Shown here: positions 9,488-17,494 of the stretch, in pieces
Layout: the number at the start of each line of letters is the position of its first letter
Position numbering within the stretch: the first letter of the stretch is position 1
Assembly: GCF_003584565.2 (NCBI RefSeq)
Contig: NZ_CP031010.1
Location: 4,402,001 to 4,466,000, forward strand
Length of the DNA: 64,000 nt
DNA from: Alteromonas sp. RKMC-009
GTDB lineage: Bacteria; Pseudomonadota; Gammaproteobacteria; Enterobacterales; Alteromonadaceae
Direction: 5' to 3'
Made by a program: the position numbers and the translations under genes
Notes under the pieces: generated by a model
The model's database searches: none
Told to the model about the DNA's origin: nothing
What the model saw: the letters and a program-made list of their open reading frames with translations, nothing else

Positions 9488-10576
9488 ATGCTCAGCCCGC
9501 AAAGCCAGTTAATGGAAAGAAACCTGGCACTTTTTGAAGAAGGTAACTGGTTGATTATCAACCCTGCCGACGCGTATTTTGCCGATCAGATAGATCACCG
9601 ACCTGTGACCTTTCTTCACCAGTACTTCGACATTTTCAGTGAAAGTGTGCGGGTGATCCCCTGCTGTGAGTTCGACAGCCGCGATGTCAGTCATTCTGAG
9701 GCCGGCTTTTGCATTGAACAAAAGACCGGCGCTCACCGCCATCTGTTCGCCCCGTTCATTCCGGCGGAAACCTGTTTTTCTGACATTCTGATTTATATGC
9801 CTAAATCAAAAGCGCATATGCAGATGTTGCTGGCCATGGCTGTCTCTGCGTTGCAGGAAGGCGGCCGCATTCACATTGTGGGTGAAAATAAAGGTGGCAT
9901 TAAGAGTATCGGCAAGCTGATTGAAAAGACCGGTCCGTCACAGAAAGTAGACTCTGCAAGGCATTGTAGTCTGGTTACGGTGATGCCTGAGAAAGCGGGA
10001 ACAGCGTTTAAGCCGGGGGACTGGATTGACGAATCGGAATACGAGGTTCAGGGGATCCAGTGGGAAGTAGTTTCCATGCCCGGCGTGTTCAGTCACGGTG
10101 AACTGGATGACGGTACCCGTATGCTGCTGGACAAAGGATCTGACCGTTTACGGGGTAAAGTACTGGATTTTGCCTGTGGTGCCGGTGTTATCGGTGCACA
10201 TTTGCTCCGTCGCTTTCCCCATCTGGATATGACATTGCTGGATGTCAGTGCCCTTGCCATTTATTGCAGTGCCAGAACGCTGGCCGCAAATCAGCAGTCA
10301 GCAACACTGGTTGCATCAGACGGCTTGCACGGCGTGAACAAATCCTTCTCTCACATTGTCACCAACCCGCCGTTTCATACCGGAGTAAAAACAGATTACA
10401 CAGTGACCCGCCGGTTTATTGAAGACAGCCGCCGCTGCCTGAACTCAAAAGGCACATTACAAATGGTTGCCAACCGGTTCTTACCCTACCCCGGACTGCT
10501 TGGTGATATTTTTCCGCAAACCCACACGGTGGCGCAGGATTCCCGCTTTTCATTGTATTTGAGTATTTGCGGATAG
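9488..10576 (+). CDS. rsmC: RsmC, 16S rRNA (guanine1207-N2)-methyltransferase
   Basis: RsmC methylates G1207 of 16S rRNA in the 30S subunit. The 362-residue protein has the two-domain RsmC layout: a degenerate N-terminal methyltransferase-like domain of about 180 residues and a C-terminal catalytic Rossmann domain. The latter has VLDFACGAGVIGAHLLRRFP for SAM binding and the NPPFHTGVKTDY motif typical of N2-guanine methyltransferases. It follows trmB closely. Confidence 0.94.
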   Translation: MLSPQSQLMERNLALFEEGNWLIINPADAYFADQIDHRPVTFLHQYFDIFSESVRVIPCCEFDSRDVSHSEAGFCIEQKTGAHRHLFAPFIPAETCFSDILIYMPKSKAHMQMLLAMAVSALQEGGRIHIVGENKGGIKSIGKLIEKTGPSQKVDSARHCSLVTVMPEKAGTAFKPGDWIDESEYEVQGIQWEVVSMPGVFSHGELDDGTRMLLDKGSDRLRGKVLDFACGAGVIGAHLLRRFPHLDMTLLDVSALAIYCSARTLAANQQSATLVASDGLHGVNKSFSHIVTNPPFHTGVKTDYTVTRRFIEDSRRCLNSKGTLQMVANRFLPYPGLLGDIFPQTHTVAQDSRFSLYLSICG

Positions 10577-10593
10577 GCAGATTTTGAACTGTG

Positions 10594-10607
10594 TGGTAAC
10601 GTTTACC
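10594..10607. promoter_or_regulatory. imperfect GTAAC/GTTTAC operator-like site before glgA
   Basis: The sequence TGGTAACGTTTACC lies about 78 bases before the glgA start. It is one base short of the perfect palindrome GGTAAACGTTTACC found at 51047. It could be a degenerate site for a LacI/GalR-family regulator or a chance match. Confidence 0.3.
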
Positions 10608-10684
10608 ATCACATAACCGGTGTTGATTTAACTGTTTGGTAAACAAAGCAGCGCCATTGCTTTGAGGTTGTCGGGAGTCTTGTT

Positions 10685-12109
10685 GTGAATATTGTTTTCG
10701 CCATTTCAGAAGTGGAAGATTTAGTCAAAACAGGAGGACTTGCCGACGTAGGAAAGGCATTGCCTCTGGCTTTACTGGATGCCGGTGAACAAATCAGCAT
10801 CATCATGCCCTATTACAAGGCGATTGCGGACGAATATAAACTCGCCGATGCCTGTGCACAACAGACATTATTTGCCGAAGGTAAGGTATACCACTACAAC
10901 ATCAAACAGTTGTCCTGGCAGGGACTCAATATCTACTTTATTGACTATCCTGAATATTTCGCCCGCGACGGTTTGTACAGCAGCACCTATGAAGCCTACC
11001 AGGACAATGCTGAACGCTTCAGCTTCTTTTGCGGAGCAGCGTTGAATGCATTGCAGGCTCTGAGTATTCAGCCTGATATTATCCACTGCCACGACTGGCA
11101 CACGGCCATGCTGCCATTTCTGTTGCGCTTTGATCAGTCCGGCTACTTCAATCAGACGAAGACGGTTTTTACTATTCACAATGCAGCCTTTCAGGGCGTG
11201 CACAAACTGGACGACATTCCTTATCTTCGCCATCACCCTGCGATTTTGTCTCAGATCCATGGTGGCTACATCAATATGTTGCAGTCGGGCATCGAATTCG
11301 CCACCAAGGTAACAACAGTCAGTCCGAATTACGCAAAAGAGCTGCTTACAGACTTAGGATCACACGGCCTGCACGACCGCCTGGTCATGCGCCAGCAAGA
11401 TTTGTCGGGTATTCTGAACGGTTGTGATTACGGGCAATGGAATCCGCAGGACGACGCCTATCTGCCGCAAAATTATTCCGTCGACACCTTACACGATAAG
11501 AAAACCTGCAAACTCGCGTTACAGGAACTCAGCCATTTACCTCAGAATCCCGATGTGCCGCTGTTGGGCATGGTGTGCCGTTTAACAGAACAGAAAGGCT
11601 TCGGTTACCTTGTCCCTATTTTGCAGGATTTGATGAACCATAACGTGCAGATGGTCATTGTTGGCACCGGTGATCCCACAGTTTGTATGGATTTGGATGA
11701 GTTTGCCCAGAACCATCCTCAACAGTTTGCCTTCATTAACGGTTTCAGTACCCACCACGCCCACCTTGTGGAAGCCGGCGCGGATTTCTTTCTTATGCCG
11801 TCGCAATTTGAGCCTTGCGGCCTGAATCAGATGTACAGCCTTGCCTACGGAACATTACCCATCGTGCGTTCAGTGGGTGGCCTGAAAGACACTGTCATTG
11901 ATCAGTGTCAGGATAAAGAAAACGCAACAGGCTTTGTTTTTGATGCCCCGACACCGGAGGCGCTGCTGGCGTGTATCCGCCGTGCCCTGCTTTTCTATTA
12001 TGAACACCCGGTGCAGTTCAGAGAAATGCAAATCCGTGGCATGCAAACCCGTTTCACCTGGGAAGCGTCAGCAGAATCTTACCTCGCACTCTACAGAACG
12101 ATGATTTAA
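10685..12109 (+). CDS. glgA: GlgA, glycogen synthase (ADP-glucose)
   Basis: GlgA extends alpha-1,4-glucan chains from ADP-glucose. The 474-residue GT5 enzyme has the N-terminal substrate loop KTGGLADVGKALP, the HDWHTAMLPF motif, the KGFGYL region of the second Rossmann domain and the C-terminal EPCGLNQMYSLAYGTLPIVR nucleotide-sugar motif. It starts at a GTG at 10685, with GGGAG 7 bases upstream. The usual partners glgB, glgC, glgP and glgX are not in the window, so the gene stands alone between rsmC and a histidine kinase. Confidence 0.95.
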   Translation: MNIVFAISEVEDLVKTGGLADVGKALPLALLDAGEQISIIMPYYKAIADEYKLADACAQQTLFAEGKVYHYNIKQLSWQGLNIYFIDYPEYFARDGLYSSTYEAYQDNAERFSFFCGAALNALQALSIQPDIIHCHDWHTAMLPFLLRFDQSGYFNQTKTVFTIHNAAFQGVHKLDDIPYLRHHPAILSQIHGGYINMLQSGIEFATKVTTVSPNYAKELLTDLGSHGLHDRLVMRQQDLSGILNGCDYGQWNPQDDAYLPQNYSVDTLHDKKTCKLALQELSHLPQNPDVPLLGMVCRLTEQKGFGYLVPILQDLMNHNVQMVIVGTGDPTVCMDLDEFAQNHPQQFAFINGFSTHHAHLVEAGADFFLMPSQFEPCGLNQMYSLAYGTLPIVRSVGGLKDTVIDQCQDKENATGFVFDAPTPEALLACIRRALLFYYEHPVQFREMQIRGMQTRFTWEASAESYLALYRTMI

Positions 12110-12197
12110 AGGAATAAATCACGGATGTTGCTTTATTTTTACGCAACTATAAGCCACTATTGAGTGAAGGGACGCGCTTAGAATAAGACACTGTTTA

Positions 12198-13859
12198 ATG
12201 AGTCAGCACGCTGTGCAGCTATCAATACGTAGTTTGTTTTTGTGGATGGTTATGGCCATCGCCACAGCGTCTTTGCTTGTATCTGCGGGTCTGTCCGGCT
12301 ACAACCAGGTGAATCATTACCGCGAAGCACAGCGCGAAGATGTCACTATCTTTATTGACTTACTCGCCGCCCTGTTTAAAGACGACCTTCTTAAAGTACA
12401 ATCAGACAGAGATAAACGGTTACTGGGTAATAAACTTAAAAACCTGGCGGTTTCTCCTGATTTGCTCAACGTGCATATTTACCAGCAGGATATATCCGGT
12501 CAGCTCAGAATGGTGGCAAACTACACCAAAGAAGGCGAAACCCGTACCAGTTCGAAAGAGTCCTCTGTCAGTAATTATTTTCGTCCGGTTTACTCAAACG
12601 AAATCGTTGAAATTGCACGTGCCATCGAGAATGAAGATGCCTCAACGGCGGGGTACATCTATATTCAGGTGTCCACACATCGTCTGAATGAAAAAATCCA
12701 GCAGTCCATTTTGACGTCTGTCACCGTCATTATTCTGATGCTGGTGATCTGCTTTATTGTTTCTCTCAAAATGCAAAAGCTCATTACTGCGCCCATCCAG
12801 CGTCTGGGAGATTTTCTCAGTAAAACGTCCCGGCAAAGGGATTACTCCGCCCGTGCTGAACCCGGCAATATCAGAGAGCTGGCGTATTTATCTGAATCGA
12901 TTAACGTAATGCTGAGCCGCATTCAGGAATACATGCAGAAACAGAAAATGGCGGAAGAGCAGCACCGTAAACTGAATGCCAGCCTGGAAGATATGGTGAG
13001 TCAGCGCACGAACGCGCTGAAAGATGCCAACCAGGAGTTAATCCAGACACTGGAGAAGTTACACCAGTTTCAACGACAAATCGTTCAGAACGAAAAAATG
13101 GCGTCACTTGGAGATATGGTTGCCGGTGTTGCCCACGAAGTTAACACGCCAATCGGTCTTGGAGTCACGGCTTCCACTATGATGCTGGACAGATTGCACA
13201 TCATTCAAAAAGAATTCGAGAGTAAAACACTAAAAGCCAGTACAATGGCGAGGTTCTTAAATGAGAGTCAGGAAAACCTGAATATCATCTACCGGAACCT
13301 TAACCGTGCAGCAGAGCTGATTTCCAGCTTTAAACAGGTTGCGGTAGACCAGTCTTCAGAAAGTAACCGCAGATTTTGCTTTGCACAGCTGGTTAATGAG
13401 ATACTGTTATCCTTACGTCCCAGATTAAAAAAGCTCCATCATGATATTCGCGTAGACTGCGATCCGACGTTATCAGTGGAGACCAAAGCCGGCCCTATCA
13501 ATCAGATAATAATAAATCTGATCATGAATTCTGTCATACACGGCTTTGAGCATATAGAACACGGTGAAATAGACATCATTGCGGAGATGATGACACCAAC
13601 AAAAATGAAATTAATTTACAAAGATAACGGAAAAGGCATATCGAATGATATCCGCAAACGTATCTTTGACCCGTTTGTTACAACTAAGCGGGGGCAAGGT
13701 GGCTCCGGACTGGGTATGCATCTGGTCTACAACCTGGTAACACAGGCACTGAACGGCACCATCTCAATTACCAGTGAAGAAGGAAACGGCGTGGAATTTA
13801 TTATCATTTTCCCTGTCGAAAGCTCTGAAACCGGAAATTTACCGTTAAAAGGTGAATAA
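12198..13859 (+). CDS. membrane sensor histidine kinase adjacent to arcA
   Basis: The 553-residue kinase has a first transmembrane helix near residues 13-33, a periplasmic sensor domain of about 140 residues and a second helix near 175-195. A HAMP domain, a coiled-coil linker rich in Gln/Glu/Lys and a HisKA-type domain follow, with phospho-accepting His313 in GVAHEVNTPIG. The HATPase_c domain has N, G1 and G2 boxes (NQIIINLIMNSVIHG, DNGKGIS, GGSGLGMHLVYNLV). It has no receiver or Hpt domain and no PAS domain, so it is not ArcB. arcA begins 129 bases downstream on the same strand and appears to have its own promoter, so partnership is possible but not shown. Confidence 0.9.
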   Translation: MSQHAVQLSIRSLFLWMVMAIATASLLVSAGLSGYNQVNHYREAQREDVTIFIDLLAALFKDDLLKVQSDRDKRLLGNKLKNLAVSPDLLNVHIYQQDISGQLRMVANYTKEGETRTSSKESSVSNYFRPVYSNEIVEIARAIENEDASTAGYIYIQVSTHRLNEKIQQSILTSVTVIILMLVICFIVSLKMQKLITAPIQRLGDFLSKTSRQRDYSARAEPGNIRELAYLSESINVMLSRIQEYMQKQKMAEEQHRKLNASLEDMVSQRTNALKDANQELIQTLEKLHQFQRQIVQNEKMASLGDMVAGVAHEVNTPIGLGVTASTMMLDRLHIIQKEFESKTLKASTMARFLNESQENLNIIYRNLNRAAELISSFKQVAVDQSSESNRRFCFAQLVNEILLSLRPRLKKLHHDIRVDCDPTLSVETKAGPINQIIINLIMNSVIHGFEHIEHGEIDIIAEMMTPTKMKLIYKDNGKGISNDIRKRIFDPFVTTKRGQGGSGLGMHLVYNLVTQALNGTISITSEEGNGVEFIIIFPVESSETGNLPLKGE

Positions 13860-13892
13860 GCCCTTGTAAATTTTGTACAAATCCTTATACCG

Positions 13893-13924
13893 TTGACAAG
13901 TTATCCGATAAACGCTTTTAAAAT
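13893..13924 (+). promoter_or_regulatory. probable arcA promoter
   Basis: A perfect TTGACA at 13893 is followed, after 17-20 bases, by an A/T-rich stretch (TTTTAAAAT at 13916-13924) that can serve as -10. The arcA start is about 65 bases further on. The best -10 hexamer by sequence is spaced slightly long, so the exact -10 is uncertain. Confidence 0.5.
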
Positions 13925-13988
13925 AGTCACCCGGATATTAGAATTGTCAGAAGCTAGCTTAATCGATTGTAGAAGAGTGTAAAACACC

Positions 13989-14696
13989 ATGCAGACGCCA
14001 AATATATTAATTGTTGAAGACGAAGTGGTAACGCGTACCACACTAAAGAGCTTATTCGAAGCTGAAGGCTACAATGTGTTTGAGGCCGAGAATGGCGATC
14101 AGATGCATGATTTCTTCGAAAATCACTCTATTAACCTGGTTATCATGGATATTAACCTGCCGGGCAAAAATGGTCTGATTCTGGCGCGTGAAGTACGCGA
14201 CCGTAAGAATGTAGGTCTGATTTTCCTGACTGGCCGTGACAACGATGTAGACCGCATTCTGGGTCTGGAAATCGGTGCAGATGATTATCTGACTAAACCT
14301 TTCAATCCACGTGAACTGACTATCCGTGCCCGCAACCTGCTTGCACGTACTACCAGTTCTGCTGAAGACGACGATTTACCAAGCCGTGTCAGCTTCAACG
14401 GCTGGATTCTGGATGGCGACAGCCGCTCACTGATTTCACCAAGCAGCACGGAATTCCGTCTGCCACGCTCTGAATTCCGTGCACTGCACCTGTTCCTGAG
14501 CAACCCTGGTAAAATCCTTACCCGCGAACAGTTAATTATGGAAATGACAGGCCGTGAACTGCGCCCGAATGACCGTACTGTTGACGTAACCATCCGCCGG
14601 ATCCGTAAGCACTTCGAATCCGAGCCGAGCGATGAAGAATTGATTGTAACCATCCACGGTGAAGGTTACCGTTTCTGCGGTTCTGTAGACAGCTGA
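13989..14696 (+). CDS. arcA: ArcA, OmpR-family response regulator
   Basis: This is an aerobic/anaerobic redox response regulator. The product begins with [12 protein letters not shown], has phospho-acceptor Asp54 in [12 protein letters not shown], the [31 protein letters not shown] run that is almost identical to E. coli ArcA, and a C-terminal winged-helix DNA-binding domain ([20 protein letters not shown]). Its 235 residues match the family. In many gammaproteobacteria arcA is not linked to its kinase; here a non-ArcB kinase precedes it. Confidence 0.97.
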   Translation: MQTPNILIVEDEVVTRTTLKSLFEAEGYNVFEAENGDQMHDFFENHSINLVIMDINLPGKNGLILAREVRDRKNVGLIFLTGRDNDVDRILGLEIGADDYLTKPFNPRELTIRARNLLARTTSSAEDDDLPSRVSFNGWILDGDSRSLISPSSTEFRLPRSEFRALHLFLSNPGKILTREQLIMEMTGRELRPNDRTVDVTIRRIRKHFESEPSDEELIVTIHGEGYRFCGSVDS

Positions 14697-14733
14697 TAGC
14701 CCGCCGGACATTAGCTTTCACATTCCACAGATG

Positions 14734-14763
14734 AAAAAAATGCAGCCTCTGGCTGCATTTTTT
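14734..14763. terminator. bidirectional terminator between arcA and pmbA
   Basis: The hairpin TGCAGCC - TCT - GGCTGCA is flanked by a run of A on one side and T on the other. It can therefore terminate both the plus-strand arcA transcript and the minus-strand pmbA transcript. Confidence 0.85.
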
Positions 14764-14805
14764 GTGTCTGATGTTTCTGATACGGCTATTTGATTGAAGC
14801 CGGCA

Positions 14806-16137
14806 TCAGCTGCCGGCTATACGCATTTCACCAATCAACACTGAACCGGTTTGAACACCGCCGCGAAGCTCGCGTTCAGCGCCGATGGCAGCAATGTTCA
14901 TAAACATATCTTTCAGATTACCGGCAATGGTCACTTCGTGAACCGGATACTGGATTACACCGTTTTCAACCCAGAAGCCGGCAGCACCACGGGAATAATC
15001 GCCTGTTACGGTGTTTACGCCCTGCCCCATTAACTCTGTAACCAGCAGACCGGTGCCCATTTCTTTAAACATCTCAGCATCTGACTGCCCGGTGTCTCCC
15101 ACAATCCAGTTGTGGATACCGCCAGCGTGACCGTTTGAAATAACACCCAGTTTGCGTGCTGAATAGGTCGTGTAGAGATAGTGAGATAAACAACCGTTCT
15201 CTACAATCGTCATATCGTGTGTTGCCACCCCTTCAGCATCAAAGCTGGAACTGGCCAGCCCTGATTTCAAATGAGGCTTCTCTTCAATGTTCAGCCATTG
15301 AGGGAAAACCTGTTCGCCCAGCTTATCCAGCAGGAAGGAAGAACGGCGGTACAGGCTACCACCGCTGATAGCACTGACATAATGGCCGAACAATGAACTG
15401 GCAACGTCCTTATGCAACATAACCGGTACTTTGCCTGTGGCAATCTTGCGGGCTCCCAGACGGGCGACTGTTGCCTCGGCGGCTTCACGGCCCACTTCTG
15501 CAGCAGGTTTAAGCAAATGCGCCTGACGGTTCACCGTATAGGCATAATCCCGCTGCATATCACCATTTTCAGAGCCAATCATCATGCAGCTCACGCTGTA
15601 ACGACTGCTCGGATAGCCGGCGTTGATACCATGGGTGTTACCATACACCCGCATCCCCAGGTTTGCGTTATAAGATGCACCGTCTGAGTTGGTAATGCGT
15701 TTATCGTATGCCATGGCGGCCCGCTCAGCTTCAATGGCAATCTCAATGCCTTTTTGCGGGTCCAGCTCAATGGGGTGATACAATTCTAAATCAGGAAATT
15801 CTGTGGCAATCAGTTCTTTGTCTGCCAGGCCGGTGCACGGGTCTTCACTGGTATAACGGGCGATATCCACCGCTTTTTCTACCGTCAGTGCCAGCGCTTC
15901 CTTACTCAGATCCGCTGTAGACGCACTGCCCTTATGCTTACCGACATAAACGCTGATCCCCAGACCACCGTCGTTATTAAATTCCACATTTTCTACATCG
16001 CACATGCGGGATGACACTGCAATCCCCTGCACTTTCGACATACTGGCCTCGGCCTGCGTCGCGCCTTTTTTCAGCGCCATTTTAAGAACGTCGTCTACGA
16101 CATTCTGAATTTCCGCAATTTGCTTTTCAATTTGCAT
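14806..16137 (-). CDS. pmbA: PmbA/TldE, TldD partner in peptide maturation
   Basis: PmbA (TldE) forms a heterodimeric metalloprotease with TldD that, in E. coli, matures microcin B17 and degrades CcdA. The 443-residue protein has the family features: the N-terminal helical repeat, the RMCDVENVEFNNDGGLGISVYVG region, FLLDKLGEQVFPQWLNIEEKPH, and a C-terminal SRGAAGFWVENGVIQYPVHEVTIAGNL block. As expected for PmbA it lacks the metal-binding HExxxH of TldD. tldD lies 3 kb away on the same strand. The ATG at 16137 faces divergent darP, leaving 71 bases. Confidence 0.95.
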   Translation of the reverse strand: MQIEKQIAEIQNVVDDVLKMALKKGATQAEASMSKVQGIAVSSRMCDVENVEFNNDGGLGISVYVGKHKGSASTADLSKEALALTVEKAVDIARYTSEDPCTGLADKELIATEFPDLELYHPIELDPQKGIEIAIEAERAAMAYDKRITNSDGASYNANLGMRVYGNTHGINAGYPSSRYSVSCMMIGSENGDMQRDYAYTVNRQAHLLKPAAEVGREAAEATVARLGARKIATGKVPVMLHKDVASSLFGHYVSAISGGSLYRRSSFLLDKLGEQVFPQWLNIEEKPHLKSGLASSSFDAEGVATHDMTIVENGCLSHYLYTTYSARKLGVISNGHAGGIHNWIVGDTGQSDAEMFKEMGTGLLVTELMGQGVNTVTGDYSRGAAGFWVENGVIQYPVHEVTIAGNLKDMFMNIAAIGAERELRGGVQTGSVLIGEMRIAGS

Positions 16138-16208
16138 AGTGAGTTTCGCTATTTCCGTCTGTATGTCACAATAACCGAATACTGCAGTGTAACATTTATG
16201 AGTGCCAA

Positions 16209-16760
16209 ATGAGCGATAACAACCACCATTCTGATGAAGAAAACTTATTTAATGAAATTGATCAGGATGATGAGAGTGAATTAATCAGTAAATCCGAACT
16301 GAAGCGTCTGTCTGCTGAACGTCAGAAGCTCGGAGAAGACCTGGTTAACTTAACGCCGGCCCACCTTGCCACCATTCCTATGGACGAAGAGCTGGAAGAC
16401 GCAGTGATGCTGGCGCGGAATATTAACCGCAAAAAAGATGGTTTCAGACGTCAGCTCCAGTTTATCGGTAAATTAATGCGCAGCCGGGATACCAGCGATA
16501 TTGAAGCCGCGCTGGCAAAATTGACGCACGCTCACCAGGCCAGCAATGCGGCGTTTCACGCGCTGGAAAAAGCCAGAGAAGCGGTAATTAATGAGGGTGA
16601 TGACGCCATACAACGCCTGATGGAAGAGCATCCAGCCCTGGATCGCCAGAAACTGCGGCAGTTCCACCGTCAAATCAGGAAAGAGCGGGAGAACAACGCA
16701 CCGCCAAAAGCATTCCGCGAGTTATTTCAGTACTTAAAAGAAGTGATTCACGAAGGGTAA
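16209..16760 (+). CDS. darP: DarP (YjgA), ribosome biogenesis factor
   Basis: DarP/YjgA (DUF615) binds late 50S precursors in E. coli. The 183-residue, highly charged helical protein has the typical acidic start, ISKSELKRLSAERQKLGEDLV, the IPMDEELEDAVMLARNI segment and RRQLQFIGKLMR-like basic helix (here FRRQLQFIGKLMRSRD). It is divergent from pmbA, a pairing also seen in other gammaproteobacteria. It is cytoplasmic. Confidence 0.93.
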   Translation: MSDNNHHSDEENLFNEIDQDDESELISKSELKRLSAERQKLGEDLVNLTPAHLATIPMDEELEDAVMLARNINRKKDGFRRQLQFIGKLMRSRDTSDIEAALAKLTHAHQASNAAFHALEKAREAVINEGDDAIQRLMEEHPALDRQKLRQFHRQIRKERENNAPPKAFRELFQYLKEVIHEG

Positions 16761-16800
16761 CAGTCATGCTGTTACGGCACCGTTTAGGGCCTGTAACAGC
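16757..16800. repeat. three GTAACAG/CTGTTAC arms forming competing hairpins
   Basis: GTAACAG at 16757-16763 can pair with CTGTTAC at 16769-16775 (5-base loop). The latter can instead pair, as GCTGTTAC(GGC), with (GCC)TGTAACAGC ending at 16800. The element starts at the darP stop codon, in the gap to a convergent gene. No T-run follows either hairpin. Confidence 0.5.
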
Positions 16801-16807
16801 ACTCAAT

Positions 16808-17419
16808 TTATTGAGCGGAAGTGTTGTGAGACGGGATCAGCAACAGATTCACCAGCGTTTGCTGATCAGGAAAACCGGATTGGGTTAGCCCCTTGCTTTT
16901 CTGATATGACAAAATAGCCTTAACCAGTTTTTCATCAAAATTTGTTTCGCCCACATCCACATCATACCCCTGACCGTGCAAAGCCTCCCGCACTGCTAAC
17001 AGTGTTTCAGCGTAGAAATAACTCTTGCTGTTCTTCAGGTTAACTTCAACTAAGTCTGACTCTTTGGTTAATCGTGTTGCGGCGAATGAACTTAGCATCG
17101 TATTCACAGCGGTCAATATGCGGGTTTCCGGCTGTTTTTCACAATGTTTTGAAATAAAAAACATCATCAGCTCGGTAGTTTGCCAGGGCGTAATATCGTA
17201 AGTTTCTTTCTGGAAACTGTTGAAAGCCGACACGTATCCTTCAATCCAACCACCGTAAAGATAGTATTCGTTATTCTTTGCCTGATATGCCTGATTAAAA
17301 GCTTCGCATGATTTTCTGCCTGCGCCTTTGGCAGCAAATTTTCCTTCACCATCGGCTGCTGATACACCGAAAGACAATAAAACTGCCGGCAAGATGGCGG
17401 GTACAAATCGAATTCCCAT
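16808..17419 (-). CDS. exported protein with C-terminal peptidoglycan-binding-like domain
   Basis: The 203-residue product has a signal peptide (MGIRFVPAILPAVLLSFGVSAA). A helical middle region with two cysteines follows (SCEAFNQAYQ and SKHCEK) and resembles small Rap1a/HdeA-like immunity or chaperone folds, though weakly. Residues 150-195 fit the PG_binding_1 pattern (GYDVDVGETNFDEKLVKAI, then SYQKSKGLTQSGFPDQQTL), which in other proteins anchors to peptidoglycan. It is likely periplasmic. Neither its binding activity nor its cell role can be read from context; it sits between darP and a PEP-CTERM gene. Confidence 0.7.
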   Translation of the reverse strand: MGIRFVPAILPAVLLSFGVSAADGEGKFAAKGAGRKSCEAFNQAYQAKNNEYYLYGGWIEGYVSAFNSFQKETYDITPWQTTELMMFFISKHCEKQPETRILTAVNTMLSSFAATRLTKESDLVEVNLKNSKSYFYAETLLAVREALHGQGYDVDVGETNFDEKLVKAILSYQKSKGLTQSGFPDQQTLVNLLLIPSHNTSAQ

Positions 17420-17445
17420 GATAATTCCGTTTACTGAAAATTAAA

Positions 17446-17464
17446 CGGGCGGTAAAACCGCCCG
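17446..17464 (-). terminator. terminator after PEP-CTERM gene
   Basis: A CGGGCGG - TTTTA - CCGCCCG hairpin on the minus strand is followed by TTTAATTTT. It lies about 30 bases past the stop of the PEP-CTERM gene, between it and the next minus-strand gene. Confidence 0.7.
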
Positions 17465-17494
17465 TGAACTTTAAAACAATATCAGATTTTCAGA

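Noticed and set aside
9089..9502. Minus-strand open frame of 137 codons over trmB
   Set aside because: It is antisense to a complete, well-supported trmB.
13861..13890. TTGTA ... TACAA inverted repeat before arcA
   Set aside because: The two arms are short and A/T-rich, the expected chance rate is high, and there is no clear match to a known regulator site.
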